Positions 45,158-60,100 of a stretch of DNA of 64,000 nucleotides are shown here, piece after piece. The notes below the pieces were generated by a model. The model searched no databases. It was not told the DNA's origin and saw nothing but the letters and a program-made list of their open reading frames with translations. This stretch comes from Allolobophora icterica (Eukaryota; Annelida; Clitellata; Crassiclitellata; Lumbricidae). How positions within the stretch are numbered: the first letter of the stretch is position 1; every line of letters starts with the position of its first letter. The position numbers were made by a program, and so were the translations under genes. Location: positions 41,023,944 to 41,087,943 of the forward strand of contig OY744605.1 of NCBI GenBank assembly GCA_963556255.1, read 5' to 3'.

Positions 45158-48100
45158 CTGTCATAACAGATCAACAATATACCTTAACAATGTTAAAGCA
45201 AAACAACACGACTAACCTATGAATTTACCATAATCTCAAGATTTCTTCGGGGGTCCACAAAAGCTAAGTCTTGGGAGCCAGCTTCATCGCAGGCACTCAG
45301 CAAAACAAAATTTATAGGCAGGTAGGGTCCAAATCGGTTCCAGATCAAGTTCCAAAGGGTCAGGCAAGCAGACAGTCAGATCGCTACGGCGGATGGCGTT
45401 TAGAAAAACTGAAGCGGCGAGAGAGGAAATGGGAAGAGGAGGAATCAGGATGGATTTGTGAAAGAGCAGTGCTTTCAGTTTTGAGTGAAAGACCTGTAGA
45501 GAGATAACAAGAGGTGAGGTAGAAGCACATAAGAAAATAAACTGTTGAAAACTATTTTAATAATAATGTTCATCATAATACTTAGTTAAAAACAGCCAGA
45601 GTCGGAGCCTGTCCAAACACGCATTTACTAGTAAGCAACTACCTATCCTTACAAATAAAATATTCACATTTTTGGCCTACATAAAAATCCAAAATTTTCA
45701 TGTAATTTTTCAATTGTTTAAAAATGCTTCATTTGCTTTAATTTTATTTTTAAATGTTTGCAATATTTCAGACATTTTTAATCATAAAGGCACTCAGTAA
45801 GCGATTCTCCTTCCTTTACGTTTTGGTTTGCTTAGTAAAAATCCAGATTTCATGCAATTTTTAATGTTGGTCACCAAATGCAATTGATAGACAAGAAAGT
45901 TCCAATTCATTTGCATGTCTACAAAAATACAAAATGAATATTATTTGCTTTAGCTTACAGCATCATGATCTATGTCCGTTTCATCATACGAATTGGTCAA
46001 ATTCTGTTCAACCCTCGTCTCAACCACACCATTCTTTTCTGTCTTGTACTGAAATAAACAAATTTTTATTCAAATAAAATAATAGACATACTGCTTAAGT
46101 TAATATTTATGCAATAACTTAAATAAAATAACTAATAAGAATTAAACTGTGAAACAAAGTAATAAAATTTGTTGTAAAATAAACAATAACAAAAGCAACA
46201 AAGCAAGCAATAAATGAACCAGTCAACACATGAAGCAAGATTAGAATAGGAGAAAGAAAGCAATATTCTATCTCAAGAAAACAATTACTGACTAACCGTG
46301 CCTCAGCTTCACATTTCACACGTTAAAAATGTTTGTAATAAACAAATAAATAATAAATACTCTTTCACAAAGTCAGCCCTTTTAAACAGTAATTTTGTCC
46401 TAACAAGACTTATTTACAAATTCTACTAACTTGTAATCACACTATAAAAAATTCTTTAACCCTTTAACAACGAGCACGTACTAAAATGCATGGAAAACTA
46501 CCGGTAATCGCTCTTGTTAAAGGATTAAAACAAAAGTAAACTATGCAAAAATCTGCAAAGACATCATAACAATATCATACAAGCTTAGATAGTTTTAATC
46601 TAAAAATTAATATAGACGATGCTGTTCATTTACCTCAGTCTCAACATTTCCATCAGAGTCCATGTAAGTTTTCTTTGACGATTTTGTAGTTGTCGTTTTC
46701 TTTTTTGGTCTTCGCTTTTTCTGCTCCACACTAGCAGTTGTTGAGGTTTGTTCCTGGAAGCTGTCATCTACTTGTGGATACGGAGGCAGAGATTCGTTTT
46801 CATCGTCAAATGACTACAATTGGAAAATTAATCCAAATGACAAATAAATGTAATAGATAACAGCGGAAATAATATTTGTAAGAGCAAATTACCATTTAAT
46901 CTCACTAAGCTGGTCACTGTAAAACTTCAGTTACAGAATGAACATTTTCTTGTTACAACCAATAACCTCTGACTACAGACATAGCATAGATTTCTTCGCT
47001 CTGCTGTGCAGGGTGACCTCGTTGTTCACCCAACCAAAACAGCCACAGTACAGCAAACCTCTGCTGTGGTCAGTTCAACTTTCTGAATAGGTTACCTGGC
47101 ATCTTACGAAATGAACTCTTGTTCTTTCTTTACCTCTGTTCCATAAGCACTTGAAAACCATTTTGTTTGATCCTGGTTTTCCATCATTAGGTCAACAGCG
47201 CCTCAGATGAGTTTCTCTTGAAGAGGCGCTATATAAATCTGTCATTACATTACATACTAGGATGAGATTGAGATGTCACCATCTGAAGCAACGAGAGATC
47301 ATGAAGAAATCAGTAATTGCCTTAGAAGATCATGGATTAAAATATGGTGTCGTAGCATACGCACAAAAAAGGCGTCTAATGGTGAAGGTTCCTGAACGCT
47401 TCAAATTGAAATATGAACTGTATTTTAATAATTCTTTTAAGATTTACATAAAAAAAACTTAAATGGTACAGAGGTAAAAATAAACTTGTGCCAGAATTAT
47501 TTTTTAATGATTTAAATAAAAAAAACTTAAATGGTTTATGACACTGACCACAAATAACAGTATCTAACCATTTAAATTCAACACTCTTACACAAATAAAT
47601 GAAAAAATCAAACTTTGCAACATTACCACATTTTTTTCAACAGTAGCTTTAACAGGTATGGTATTGGGTGGGCCGGTATGACTGCGTCGTTTCCTGCCTT
47701 CTCCATTTACTTCAGCAGAAGCAGCGAATGTGCTGACCTGTGGTGATTCGCTTCTGCCCTAACAACACAGAACCAGAAAACAGTACATTCATTAACTCGG
47801 TCCACTTTGATACACATTCTGGCCGAAATGTATGGGGCAGATAAACGAAACATGCGACACTCTATGCCCTTTACGGGAGTGCAGCCTTCAACACTGTTGA
47901 CCATGGCAGTTTCTTATGGCACTTTGAAAGTCACTGTGTGTTCTGGGTCATGCTCTCTCGAGACTGCATTCATTCCTCTCGTGTGATATAATCTACGCAA
48001 GATTCACCATGAACCTCCTGCATGCACCATACGCATCGAGGTTGATTTATGCAGGATCAACTCTTTCCCACATTAATCAACTGCAGTCTATCTTAAATGG

Positions 48101-51100
48101 TTCGGTCTGGCTGATTGGTCATACAGCTAGGTTTGGGCATACATCTAACTTCATGCGGGAGGAGTTGCACTGGTTTCCAATGCATACTTGCACCGAGTTC
48201 AAGCCCTTAATACACATCCATAATTGCCTTGTGGGCTGTATGTCACCTCATCTCATGGAGTTGCGTATTTTGATCTAATTCATTCTTAGCTCCCATCGCT
48301 CTGCTACACAAGGTGATGTGGTTGTCCCTCTCCCCCAAACATCCACCATGCAACATAGAAGTTTCGCTGTGGTTGGTCAAATATTCTGGAATAGGTTGCC
48401 TTGCACCCTGTGACATCAGCTTCTTGGTCTTCTGTTTACCTCGTTTCCATATGCACGTGAAAACTATTCTCTTCGATCCTGGTTTACTGTTGTTAGGACC
48501 ATAGCACCTGTAACAATTCCCTTGAAAATACACTTTACAAATCAGGACACTATATAAACATGTGATTACAATTACAATGATATAAAAAACATTATAGATT
48601 AATCTCGGCGCTTCATTGCATTTAATTTCATGCATTTAAAACAAGACATAAGGCTACATGTGTCTGTTTTGGTCATGATTGTTTAGCACTATTGATTGAC
48701 GCTTGGTCATTAGATAGTGGCACTTAATAAATGCATAAAAATAATAACGTATTTATAAAAACTTTACATTTTGACAGAGATCATTTTCTGTTATCTTGTA
48801 CTCTGCATTTACCAGTATTTTAAAACTAGATGAACATTGCAGCACTGGCAACCTTCATCTTAATGTCTAACCTCTTGAAAGTATTGTTCTTCATAGCGCC
48901 CTTCTTGTGATGTTTCAAGTTGAGATATTATGTTCTCTATTCCTGCCTTGATTGTCTTCACGTAAGCCACCCTGTTCGCATCTGGACCAGTGCCAGCCAA
49001 AACAGACACTTGTTTTTCCTAAAATCCATTGAACATCATTAGCAATTTCTACTAAATGCAACTGTATGTAAGTAATCTTTATCAGCAGCACAAAGCAAAT
49101 GCTCACATATTTATTTATTTATTTATTTCGGATATTTCTATAGCGCCTCCTCAAGTCTACTACTACTCAGAGGCGCTCCCAACTACAGCATTGATACTGT
49201 GTCAGAGTTTTCACACCGAAGCGCCACGAGCAATCGCGAGTGAAGGACTTGCCCAAGGTCCGTACGCAGCAGCTAGAGTGGGATTCGAACCTGCAACCCT
49301 CCGGTCACAAGGCGCTGAACTTACCACTGAGCCACCACGCCCCAGTGAAAACGCAGCATAATGTCAGTAAAAATGATGCAACTTATATACAGTTCAATAG
49401 GAAACTAATATCATATAAACGAAGGCCTAACTCTATTTATGGTTTCACATAAAACTAACGGCATTATTATTACAGCAATCAGATTAGTGCAGTTACAGTT
49501 TTATATTAATAAAGTGCATGCCAAGTGTTCAATGAATTTTAAGTTACATTTTCTTCTCAGAAACGAACCCCAATAACAAGTTTAACTTTTTCCACATTGA
49601 TGATAGGGTCCAAGAGAGAAAAAAGTCTAGGACTTTGTCTGTGGATTACAATTAATTAGTATTGGAAAGATTAAATATATATTTATCTCCAAGAGTCCCA
49701 ATTTTTAGATATAAACAAAAGCAGTTTCCAGGCCAACAGGAGAGTTTTGCAGGACAAGAAGATAGGTGGTGCCTGGAAAGGTAATCAGAATATAAGTTGG
49801 AAAGGTCCGTTTGCAGAATAATGTAAAGGTTGGGTCCAATGTCAGACCCTTGGACAACATTACGAGTAATAGACACAGATCTGGAAACTACATTACCACA
49901 TATACAAGTTGAGACATGTAATATTTATAAGTTGAGACATGTAATTTGAAGACACAATGAAACCTACATCATAGTTCAGCCCACTTTGATCGAGGTCTTC
50001 ATATTCATTGTAGCTCTTCTTTTTCCCCCTTCTGTCGAGGGACGCTGTATGGAGCCGACCACTCTGGTCGAATGAAGAATTGCCATAGTCCATGCTACGA
50101 GATGAAGTCATTCTTCTGCTTGAACTGCGTTCAAAAAAGGGTGGCTGACGGTCAATCGTAGAAGATGCCACGCGCGACTGGTAATGCGTTCGTCCAGAAA
50201 ATCGATACTTTGAGCCAAACTGTGAGAAAACGCCCAATGGTATAGGCATTGGTGCCTTAAGGCTGTCAAACAAAGAAATGAATTCATGAACATACAAAAT
50301 TTAAGGTTAATTAGGGAAAGGTAAATGCAAATGTATTATGAATTCCTATTCAAAATATTCTACGTATAAACCCAAGCTGTAGGATTCCCAAAGCAAACAT
50401 GTCATGGTCACCCAGTATATGTTGTGCATCTTGCCCTTCTGATAAGCTGGGTGGCTTGACAAAACTATTGCCACTTCACTGAGATTGAAATTCAAGAGAG
50501 AGTAGAGGCAACATAGTCCCACACAAATAAACAGTTTTTCAAGAAAATGTTTAAGTTTTCTAGTGAAGTTTAAAAAATACTCCTACCGAAAGAATGTGTG
50601 GTGTTCAATTGCCATTCGCCAAAGTCGCTTTGTGAGCCTGTGGCTTGCCAGCTTGAAGCCAATGGTACTTTCAAAGTGTTCAAACTAAAACATGACCAAA
50701 TCTCTATTTCAAATAATAAAACAAATCACAACAAAGGTCAGTTTAGAAAGGCAGCACTGATCCCTCAGGATTTTGATATATTGAGCAACATAAAAGTCAA
50801 TCAGGCTTTTTAGAATGGCATAAGAACTCGCTTGAAAATAAATTTTGGTAAAAATTACATAAATGTTTAAGACTGGGTCCTCCGTGTTCCCAAGCAATGG
50901 CCTGCTCCAATTGAACTTGATACAGATTGCGATTTACCTAACTGTTGCACTTATCAGCAAATATCAGTTAATGTCTGTGTTTAACTAGGCACTAAAGAGG
51001 CTGTAAAAATAAGTTAATGTTGAATAAAAGAGGCAAAACCCAGGCAATGTTGATAATACTTGTATCGAGGAAATAATCTAATATTTTCACATGCAAATTT

Positions 51101-54100
51101 CACATAATAGAAACTTTAATTACAGAACAAATGTAAGTTATGCCTGGGAAAACAAAACAGTAGGCGGAGTCATCCTGCAGTACACCATGGCTCATTCACT
51201 TCTGTAGAACTGAGATAATGAAAAGCTTCACACTGATTGGAAATTACATATCAATTGTACAGTTAAGTTAAGACACACAGTGTTGAATCTGTAATATTAC
51301 ATTAAACAATCAGTTACCTCGCCGGCCCTGATCTTTAAATAGAAGGTCTTCTTCCTGTATGCAATTTTTAGGATCTTTGGCCAAACAAATCGATTGATCT
51401 TTAGTCCATCTCGAAAAACTGTGATTCCGGCTGCAGAAACTCCGACCATAATATCGACCAGCTCTGCATCCTAAGTCAACACACGACTGTAGTTAGCGTT
51501 AGATTGCCATGCCTTGCAAAATTATTGTCAACGATGATGTTATGCTAGTTGTCATGGAGGTGGGTAGTTTCATCATTGTGTGGCCAATTTGTATTTACCT
51601 GCCTTTCTCCTCCCCCTCACAGACTCAGATCCTGTTAACTCTTGTGAAATTACAAAATAAATAAAAATTCTGCATGTAATCTGTAAGGAAAAGTGGTCTG
51701 GCATTTGCTGTTGTCAATGCAAAGTGTATGCTTCATTTGAAAGCCCTTCAACTCCCCCCAGTCTGTGCCTCTGAGTACTGTCTTTGACAGACGACTCTAA
51801 CAATTAGGAGTGGCTACCTAAAACTGAGTTGGCACTGTCTTAATCTATTTTAAACCAGAACTAGAAAGAATAATGTTTCCCAAAGGAGCTTTTAAGAAGC
51901 TGTTATGGTCCACCTCTAGACAGCCACACATTTCCAATCCTCTACCATTCCCACTGTCCATCTGTCTCAAGCTCCTCTATTTATCAAGCTTTTAAGCAAT
52001 CTCGTCTTGATCCATCCACCCTGCCGACTTCCAATTTCTCTTAACCTAAAGACTGTCCAGTGTAACCACTACATGTCTCCTTTTTTCTCTTGTATGATTT
52101 TATTCGTTTCATGGCATCTTCGAACAACCCATTTGACATGACAGAGCTCGTGAGGATGCTGGTCCTCTGCGCTTGGCTTTTATGCAGCATTTTAGAAATT
52201 TCTGAGCTTACGATTATGATAGTACCATTATCCAAAGGTCACATAAGGAAATGACTTAATCTAACCATAATGTCAAGTGTTTCAGGTACTTGTAGTTTAA
52301 TCTGTACCACGCATATTCTGATGTAATTTGCCATAACCTTACAGAATCTGTCCACTCCAGCTCAAACCCACTTCTGAGCAGTCCATTTACAAAGGGATCG
52401 TCTAAGAACCAGTTCCTTGATTGCCCAACAATGCTCTAATAAACCACAAGTTATCTGTGCTATTGAACTCTGTCTGCTTCAACAGTTTGAGTACACCACT
52501 GGTAAACAATGAACGTTATCCGTACACTTCAGCCATCAACGTTACCTTTGCAGCATGCAGGTGAATTCCGTACAGGAGCAACTTCTTTGCGTTTTCAAGG
52601 AAATGAATCTCAGCCTCAGCAGGCGTCTGGCCACTAACAACAGTTTCAACGGACTATAAAGCAATTCATATCCATACACCAAAATACAGGAATCAGTCTT
52701 TGTGTTAAAATGTTAAGGTTTCCCAGTTATAATTACTTGAATTAACATTGCAACTTTTTTACATTATAAGTCATGATTAGCTCTTGCCTTGCACATATCA
52801 TGCTAATCTTAAATCAGTTCATGTCTGTAAGCCAATATTTCAGTGCTTGAGTGCTGTCATATTGTCAAAACACATAACCAGTTTTGTTACCCGAACTGCA
52901 CTTTCTAAATATCACAATACAATCAGAAACTGATAATGTAATCTGTTGCTGTGTCTTTTACTGCAAATTACTCATTAAACTGAATTGTAATGCTTATTGT
53001 TACTGGTCCTACCAGTGAGTTCGATGCAGCTCAGCAATCTTCTCAAGCAACTCGTCCGTCTGCTGAGGAGAGAACTGGATGTCACGGATGTAATCGCATC
53101 CTAGTCCATGCTCCTCTTGGTCGTAATCTCCAATTTCAGACTGCACTGTATAGGATCCAAGAAGAGCATAGGTCACGAAAGAACAAGGCAACCTACAAAC
53201 ACACAACCATCTCAGTGCAATAACACAAATGCCAATATAAAATAGGACACAAAAACAACTATTAGGTATTCTGTATACAGGTCATTCCTATACCCTTAGA
53301 GATATGACAATTGTCAAAATTCTTTGAAAATCAAGAAATTAAAGAAGGCAACAATTAATAACACCCTCATGACAAATGTAATAAATGTCGAGTATGCCCA
53401 GTAGAATCTACAGTCAACCTCGGAACAATGCAAACTAGAAGCAGTAAAATCAGGATGTAGCTTGTCACTGCAGAGAACCACTAAGTAGCAAACTACACAT
53501 GCAGCCACTTTTAAAACAACTTACAAATGCTCATAATAGTATATTTCTATTTGTCATATTCCTAACACGATCAATGCTGTATAACAAAATTTCCTTAAAT
53601 TATCTACTAATTTTAAGAAGCAAGATTTTTAGAAACATAAAACTTACTGTCCTGACATGATGTCATTTCTCAATTGCAAACACAACTGATATCTGTCAAG
53701 CAAAAAACCAGAATCTTATTATAGAAGTGTAAATTTTCTAATCACACTTCACTAGATTTAGGATAAAAATCAGTTACACAAGATATGACAGCATGATTTC
53801 ATATTCAATATCTGTGACAAAAGTACTTAGATCAGCTACATTATCAGGTTTCAGTTAACACTTTAGCATGAGCTTGTACTAAAATGTATGAAAAACCAAT
53901 GCCTCTCATCGTTAAAGGGTTAAATACTATGCACTTATAGTATAGCAACCTGGCTGCACAGACTTGCAATGTAATATATTGTGCAGGCGTTAGCGATATT
54001 TATTTATACAACAGAAGACTATTCCAATATGAAAGTCCACAACAGGAGAAGGCATGGTTGGCTCAAGTGGATGTGCAAAAGGACAGTACCTGTAATTAAC

Positions 54101-57100
54101 TATACGCAGCAAAGCATAATGATCACCAACCTGGTTTACTCGAGACATGACCACAGAGCTCCCTTGCGCAAGCTGGTGCATAGCCAAATGAGCTCTAGTC
54201 ATCTTTCTGGCACTTGTGGGCACTCTACATAGGAATATGTCATTCTAATTTTTTTCAGATAACATTTGTTAGCATGAAAACATGACTTTAACCCTTTAAC
54301 GACTATCGTGTACTAAAATGCACGGAAAACTAATCCCTCTCGTCATTATAGGATTAAAGAACACAGTTTAGTTTCCGGTAACTCTTTTCTGACCTGGTTA
54401 TATCTTCTTGTAGAGTAGAAGGTTCTGGTGAATAGAACTTCACAGCAAATTCAAAAACCCAGGTGGCACTCTCTGCACAGGACAACAGAAAAATGTTTTC
54501 CTCCAAAATTAATATTACGCAAGACCCGGATCATAAATCAGTTCAGTCTGCAAACATCTCTATAAATACATGTAAATCGGAATTGCTGCCTCTGATCAAA
54601 TCACATTCCAAACTCACAATCTATTGGTCCACTCTCAGCAAATGAGGTTTCAGCACAGTAATTTCTCACCATATAGGGACTTTTTATATTGGATTTGTTT
54701 ACTTGGAACCAAATGTGACCATACCTACATCACCGATTTTGTCTATGAGTAAGCTAGTTTCTATGACCTAGTGTTTTGAGGCACTAAAGAAATATATAGG
54801 TATATATCTCATGATTGCTATTAAAATGTAATTTTGCCTTGGAAACCTTCAAAACCAGAACATTCTCTAAATGAATTCAGAGCTATTTAAAGAATACCCT
54901 AAGGAAAAACTGCAACAAATGTAAATAAAAAATAACTAAAATAGGTACATAATAACTAAAAGGCAAAGGTTTCAGTTATTATTTGCTTCATTTTCTGGAC
55001 CTAACTAAACCTAAAACTGGAAAATAAGAACTAAATTACTAAAACTCAAGCTGTAAAATATACATACTAACTGAAACACCACTAGCTTAACTAAACACAT
55101 ACAGATTTTCAATATTTACAATTCTAATGATATACAAATTCATGATTGAAATTACAATTACATGTCAGAGGCACAGGGGTCTTAGGGATTGCTAGATCTC
55201 TCTGGTTGATTAGCCATTAATAAACACCCAACACCAACTGACAACATGTTTTAATGAATAACAAAAAAGGTGTGATAATCTACAGAAGATGATGATGCTC
55301 ATGTTTAATCTGCAGCTTTAAAGGAGCAGAAGTGTGCTTACCTTCCAACTGCTTGATGATTCTTCGGTCGTGTATCAGCCAAAACTGAAGAAGGAACAGT
55401 AAATTCCAGAAAATGAAGCAAATCAAAAAATTTCACATATCAACAAAGCTGCACATTAATAGGAGAATGATTAATCTAATGCTAATAAACAAAAGTAGTA
55501 ATAGTGGTGAGAGTACTAGGAGAATAATACCAGTACTCAGTGCTGTTTTTCTAGAAAAAAAGATTCCAGAACTGAACAATCATGGAAAGGCTAAATCAAG
55601 GGTAAAGCCGAAGAAAAAACGGGGTTGGGGTTTGGGGAGGGGTTTCGGTGAGACCCTCCCCAAGAACATTTTTGACGTCACATTAAAATGACTAAAAACC
55701 ATTGTTTTATTAAAATAACTAAATTATTTTTCAATGGCTGAAACACGGTGCCTGAAAACACCGACAGTACTGACAATAACCATCCAGCATTTCATAATAA
55801 TTGCCTTAAAGGGCATCTTCACAGACAGAAGCAAAGACTCATCATTATAGAAGTGATTCAAACAAGAAGAGGCTTTACCCCAGACCCGAACAACATTAAA
55901 GAACAGAAATCCCAGAGCTTCTAGCCAACAACCAAACAGCTTGGGAACCTGGTACTATTCTGGCTCACGGTATACAAGAGTCAAAGTGCCTGACTCACAA
56001 TATAGAGTGCTGCATTTATGACTATGAGGGGTAAGCAAAAAGATAAACTATAAGCTGGCTTGCCAATATGCATCATCTTGCAAAACTGTTAGACAAATTT
56101 TAAACTGTACACTCTGCTCATTAGGAAGCTAGCTCAGTGATTACAGTATGTGAAAAAGTGCTTAAATCTGGAAGCATCTTGCCAGCAAGTTGCAAACAAT
56201 TAGTATTTCAACATATTAATTTTGTCCTTATCACACCTGTTAGAAGAGAGAAGCCTGGGAGTCTGTTAGAAGAGAGTTACAGTATCACACGTGTTAGAAG
56301 AGAGTTACAACAATCAAGGCTTATAGAAACCAGGCAATAGCTAATGGAAAAACCCAAGATGCATAGGTCTAATTTATTCTTCAGTAACTCTTGTCTTATT
56401 ACCTTAATGTGCACTAATACATACCAGCTAGACATCCATGAATCCATCATTTTGGGATGTCCCTAAATGCTATGCAAATGTTCACATACATACTTACAAA
56501 GAATAAATTCAGCTCATAGAGGTCCAGTCAAAATTTAGTAGGTAAGACAAACAAGACCAAGAGTCAGTCACATTAACCTCATGTCATGTTGACACAATCC
56601 CAGAGTAGAAGCAAGACTGCTTTGACCTTTACAGCTACCACAACTATTCAACGTAGAACTGTGGGTTCAAAAGTTAACACATTTGGACTAGCATAACTTT
56701 GACTCTTTAACGTTCTGCATTTGCTAACCTTAATCCCATGCCTGTCTTGGTAGGTCAACGTAAAGTAGTCCCTCTCAAGCAGGTTAACGTAATCACACAC
56801 TTTGTCAGCTAGGTCTTGTCCATAGGCATTTTTCTAAAACAAAACAAAATGATCCCATAATAAAGTATTGCCAACACTGGTAAATAAAATCAGTGCGCTA
56901 TAAAAATCTATTGTACATATCAAACAGGTTGTCAGAGAATAAACTATCTGTCATGTCATGTCATGTCATGTCAAACACCGACGTCGCTGCGCGACGGTTG
57001 GTCACATGCATGGACTAGGGTTCTCCACTGGCGCCTGTTGCGTGCAGCAGCGAGAAGATAAGATCCAGAAAGATGGGACCAGGAAAGAATGTTGTCTATC

Positions 57101-60100
57101 CAGTTAATTCATGGTCTTCCACGGCGTTGATATCCTTCAACGTGACCCAGCATGATGGCATTTTCTAATGAATCCTGAGGGAGCCTGATGATATGACCGA
57201 AATAGGAGAGTTTGCGAGCCTTGACGGAACCCAAGAGTTGGGGGGAAGTTCTAGCAAGCCGATAAACTTGCTCTGTAGTAAGCTTGAGCATCCAAGAGAT
57301 GTGCAAAAGCTTTCGAAAGCATTTATTCTCAAAAATTTGAATTTGCTCTTCCTCAGCTTTTTTAGTGTCCATGATTCACAACCATAAGTTGCGACTGACC
57401 ACACCAGGGATTTCATCAAGCGGAGCTTGGTTTGGGTACTGATGGATTTGTTTTTCCAGACCTTCATGAGCCTCACCATGACTGCCATACCCATGGCCAG
57501 CCTGGACTTAATATCGCCTGAACACTTTGCGTCGCTTGAAATTTTGCTACCCAAATATGTAAAGTTATCAACTTGTTTGAGCCCAACGCCTGCAACGAAA
57601 ACCTCAAGGACCTCATCGGTGTTGGTCATAACTTTCGTCTTTGAAACATTTATCTTTAAACTGTACTCATCGGCAGCGACTTCGACTCTACTGACGAGCT
57701 CTTGAAGTTCCTCTATCTAATAACCGGAAATTGGACAGCGTATCATCTTAATTCTAAACTTTGCTTATCAAACTTGCTATTTAACAGCATTTAAAGTACC
57801 TTAAAACTTGACTACTTGTTGTCAGTTTACCTTCTGGTGTTTCTCTCTGGTGACACTGAATTAAATCCTGATCCCGACCATCTTGAAACTATTAACTCTT
57901 GCCATCTAAATATTCATTCTATCAGGAACAAGTCTCAAAGTCTGTTTCTCTTAAACAGTCCAGCACATTAACTGCCAGACTAAAGTGCACCTTCTCATAG
58001 TAGTAGTATTAGTAGTTTTAGTTTAACAACTAAGGGACCTGACTTCGAATAGGAACTTAGGAAGCAATGGAGAATGTGTGTCGTGGCGATCGCTAGAGCT
58101 CCAGAAGTTGACAGCACAAGGTGACAAGGTGAGTTTAACAACACTATGTGATAACAAAGATCACTAGCATCGCCCTCCTCCTTCATCCAGGCTTGGGACT
58201 GGCACTAAGGCATGAACGTGCAGTGGCAGAGTTGCACTTTCTCATTCACCAGAAGGTTAAGCTAAGTAAAACAACTAAAAAATAAGCTGAAGTTTTACTC
58301 TAAATACACAAAATCAGTTCTCACGTCTAACGTCACTTCCATCTCAGACCCATCGAGGAGAAGAACACGACACGCTGCTCCGCGTTTGGGACGGACGCCC
58401 TCTCTTTTCAAAGCAAATATGTTTGGAATGGCAAATTTCTTCTTCTCTTCTCTCTCAGTTCGTCGTGAAAGAGCTGTGGATTTCTTTCCTTCCTTCTGTT
58501 CTTTTCCTTCTTGCTTCTGTTCTTTCTGTTCTTGCTTCTTCTGCTTCTCTTCCTCCTTCTTCAGACGCTTTGCCTCTTCCTTCTCCTGCTTCTCTTTCTC
58601 CTTTCTTTCCTTTTCGAGACGCTTCTTTTCCTCCTTCTCCTTTTTCGGGTCTTTCACACCAGCCACAATTGATGTGTTGATTCCCTCGGCCTCTGGATGC
58701 TCATCGCCATTCTCACCATTTACCATGGCTGGTTGTAGTCCTTCTGACTCTGCTGCAGTCACCTAGAAATATCAAAGTTTTACTTTACAATCATTACTGT
58801 TAGATCAATTAAGGTAATTTTTTAATTATTACACACCTTTGTGAACATTAGACCTGCCTTGCAGGCTATGCTCCATCTTATCATAGGAAGCATTGTGTCT
58901 CTTCCATACTTGGCTGCAGAATCTTTTTCTCTAATGTACACAAGGTAACCTAGTTACTCCGCTGGCCTGATCTTCCACAGACCTGCACCAAAGCTTCGCA
59001 GTGGTCGCTCCATCTCTCTCCAACAGGTTGTCTGGTAACCTAACAGCTTCTTGGCCTCTTTGTGTCTCTTTCTTAAATGCTTGACTGTGGACTTGCATTG
59101 TCAGATTGCGAGCAACTGGGACAGTTTCTCTTAAATTGGTGCTATATAAATTTGTCACTAAAATTACAATAAGACACAAAACACAATATGAATGGAATTT
59201 CATAATGCCCTCCTTATAGTGTTCAGAAGTACACAATGAAGCCAGACAAATATTAAGATCCCTAAGTCGACTGGAAGAGGTAATTCTCAATTTTAGAGCA
59301 TCAGACAGTAGGAGAGTTGCGAACACGAGAAAGTAGAAGGTTCCAGATGGAGGGACCACCAACTATGTATAAATGCTGGCCAAAGACAACCCATTTACCA
59401 GGAACAACATACTTTCCAGCAGCTTGTGATCGAAGATTGGTGTCTTTAATAGAGCTAAAGAGTTTAACCATGGAAGATAAGTAGGATGGCAAATGCTTTG
59501 CACATGTGCTTATACATAAGTACATAAAGCTAGCTTGAAGCAGATACTTTCACAAATAGGAACCCAGTGCAGAGAATGAAGAGCAGGTGTGGTATAGTCT
59601 CAGTATAAGAATCCAAGACACTCTTGCAGCCTGGTGCATAACTCTAATTAGAAAAAGCGGTGTGCATTCAGGAAGATCATAGAGCACAGAGTTGCAGCAG
59701 GGAAGTCTCATTAGAACTAGGTAATGTAACAGTGCTTTCAGCGCTGCAGATTCCCGAGTAGAGTATTACAAATTATAAAAGTGATATGTTTCTAAACGAA
59801 ATTTCATGTAATTACACTTGATAAACCATTGAATGGGTGACATGGTAGCAGGGTTTCTAAATATAATACTATGCACACACAATATTATTGTATTATGAGA
59901 AGAGTTATTGCATTACACCCGGTCCTCCTTCTCATAGTGCATTCACCACATTACACTCATCATAGATAAAGCTACTGCATCAAATTGTTCCACATAGTAA
60001 TCAACCAATGTTTACAGTTAATTAGTAAACATACATCGTGTTCATTTTGGTCATCACTGTCATCATCGTTGTGAAGACCCATGCTCATTGGGACACACAA

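Noticed and set aside
45271..45507. 78-residue plus-strand ORF similar to 38767-38880
   Set aside because: Both stretches share GGTTCCAG and GTCAATCAGGCAGACGG-like sequence, so a repeat is likely, but I could not define its ends or family; not called as a gene.
58386..58766. 126-residue plus-strand ORF rich in Phe/Ser
   Set aside because: Shadow of protein 4.1 exon 2, whose Lys/Glu codons read as Phe/Ser on the other strand.
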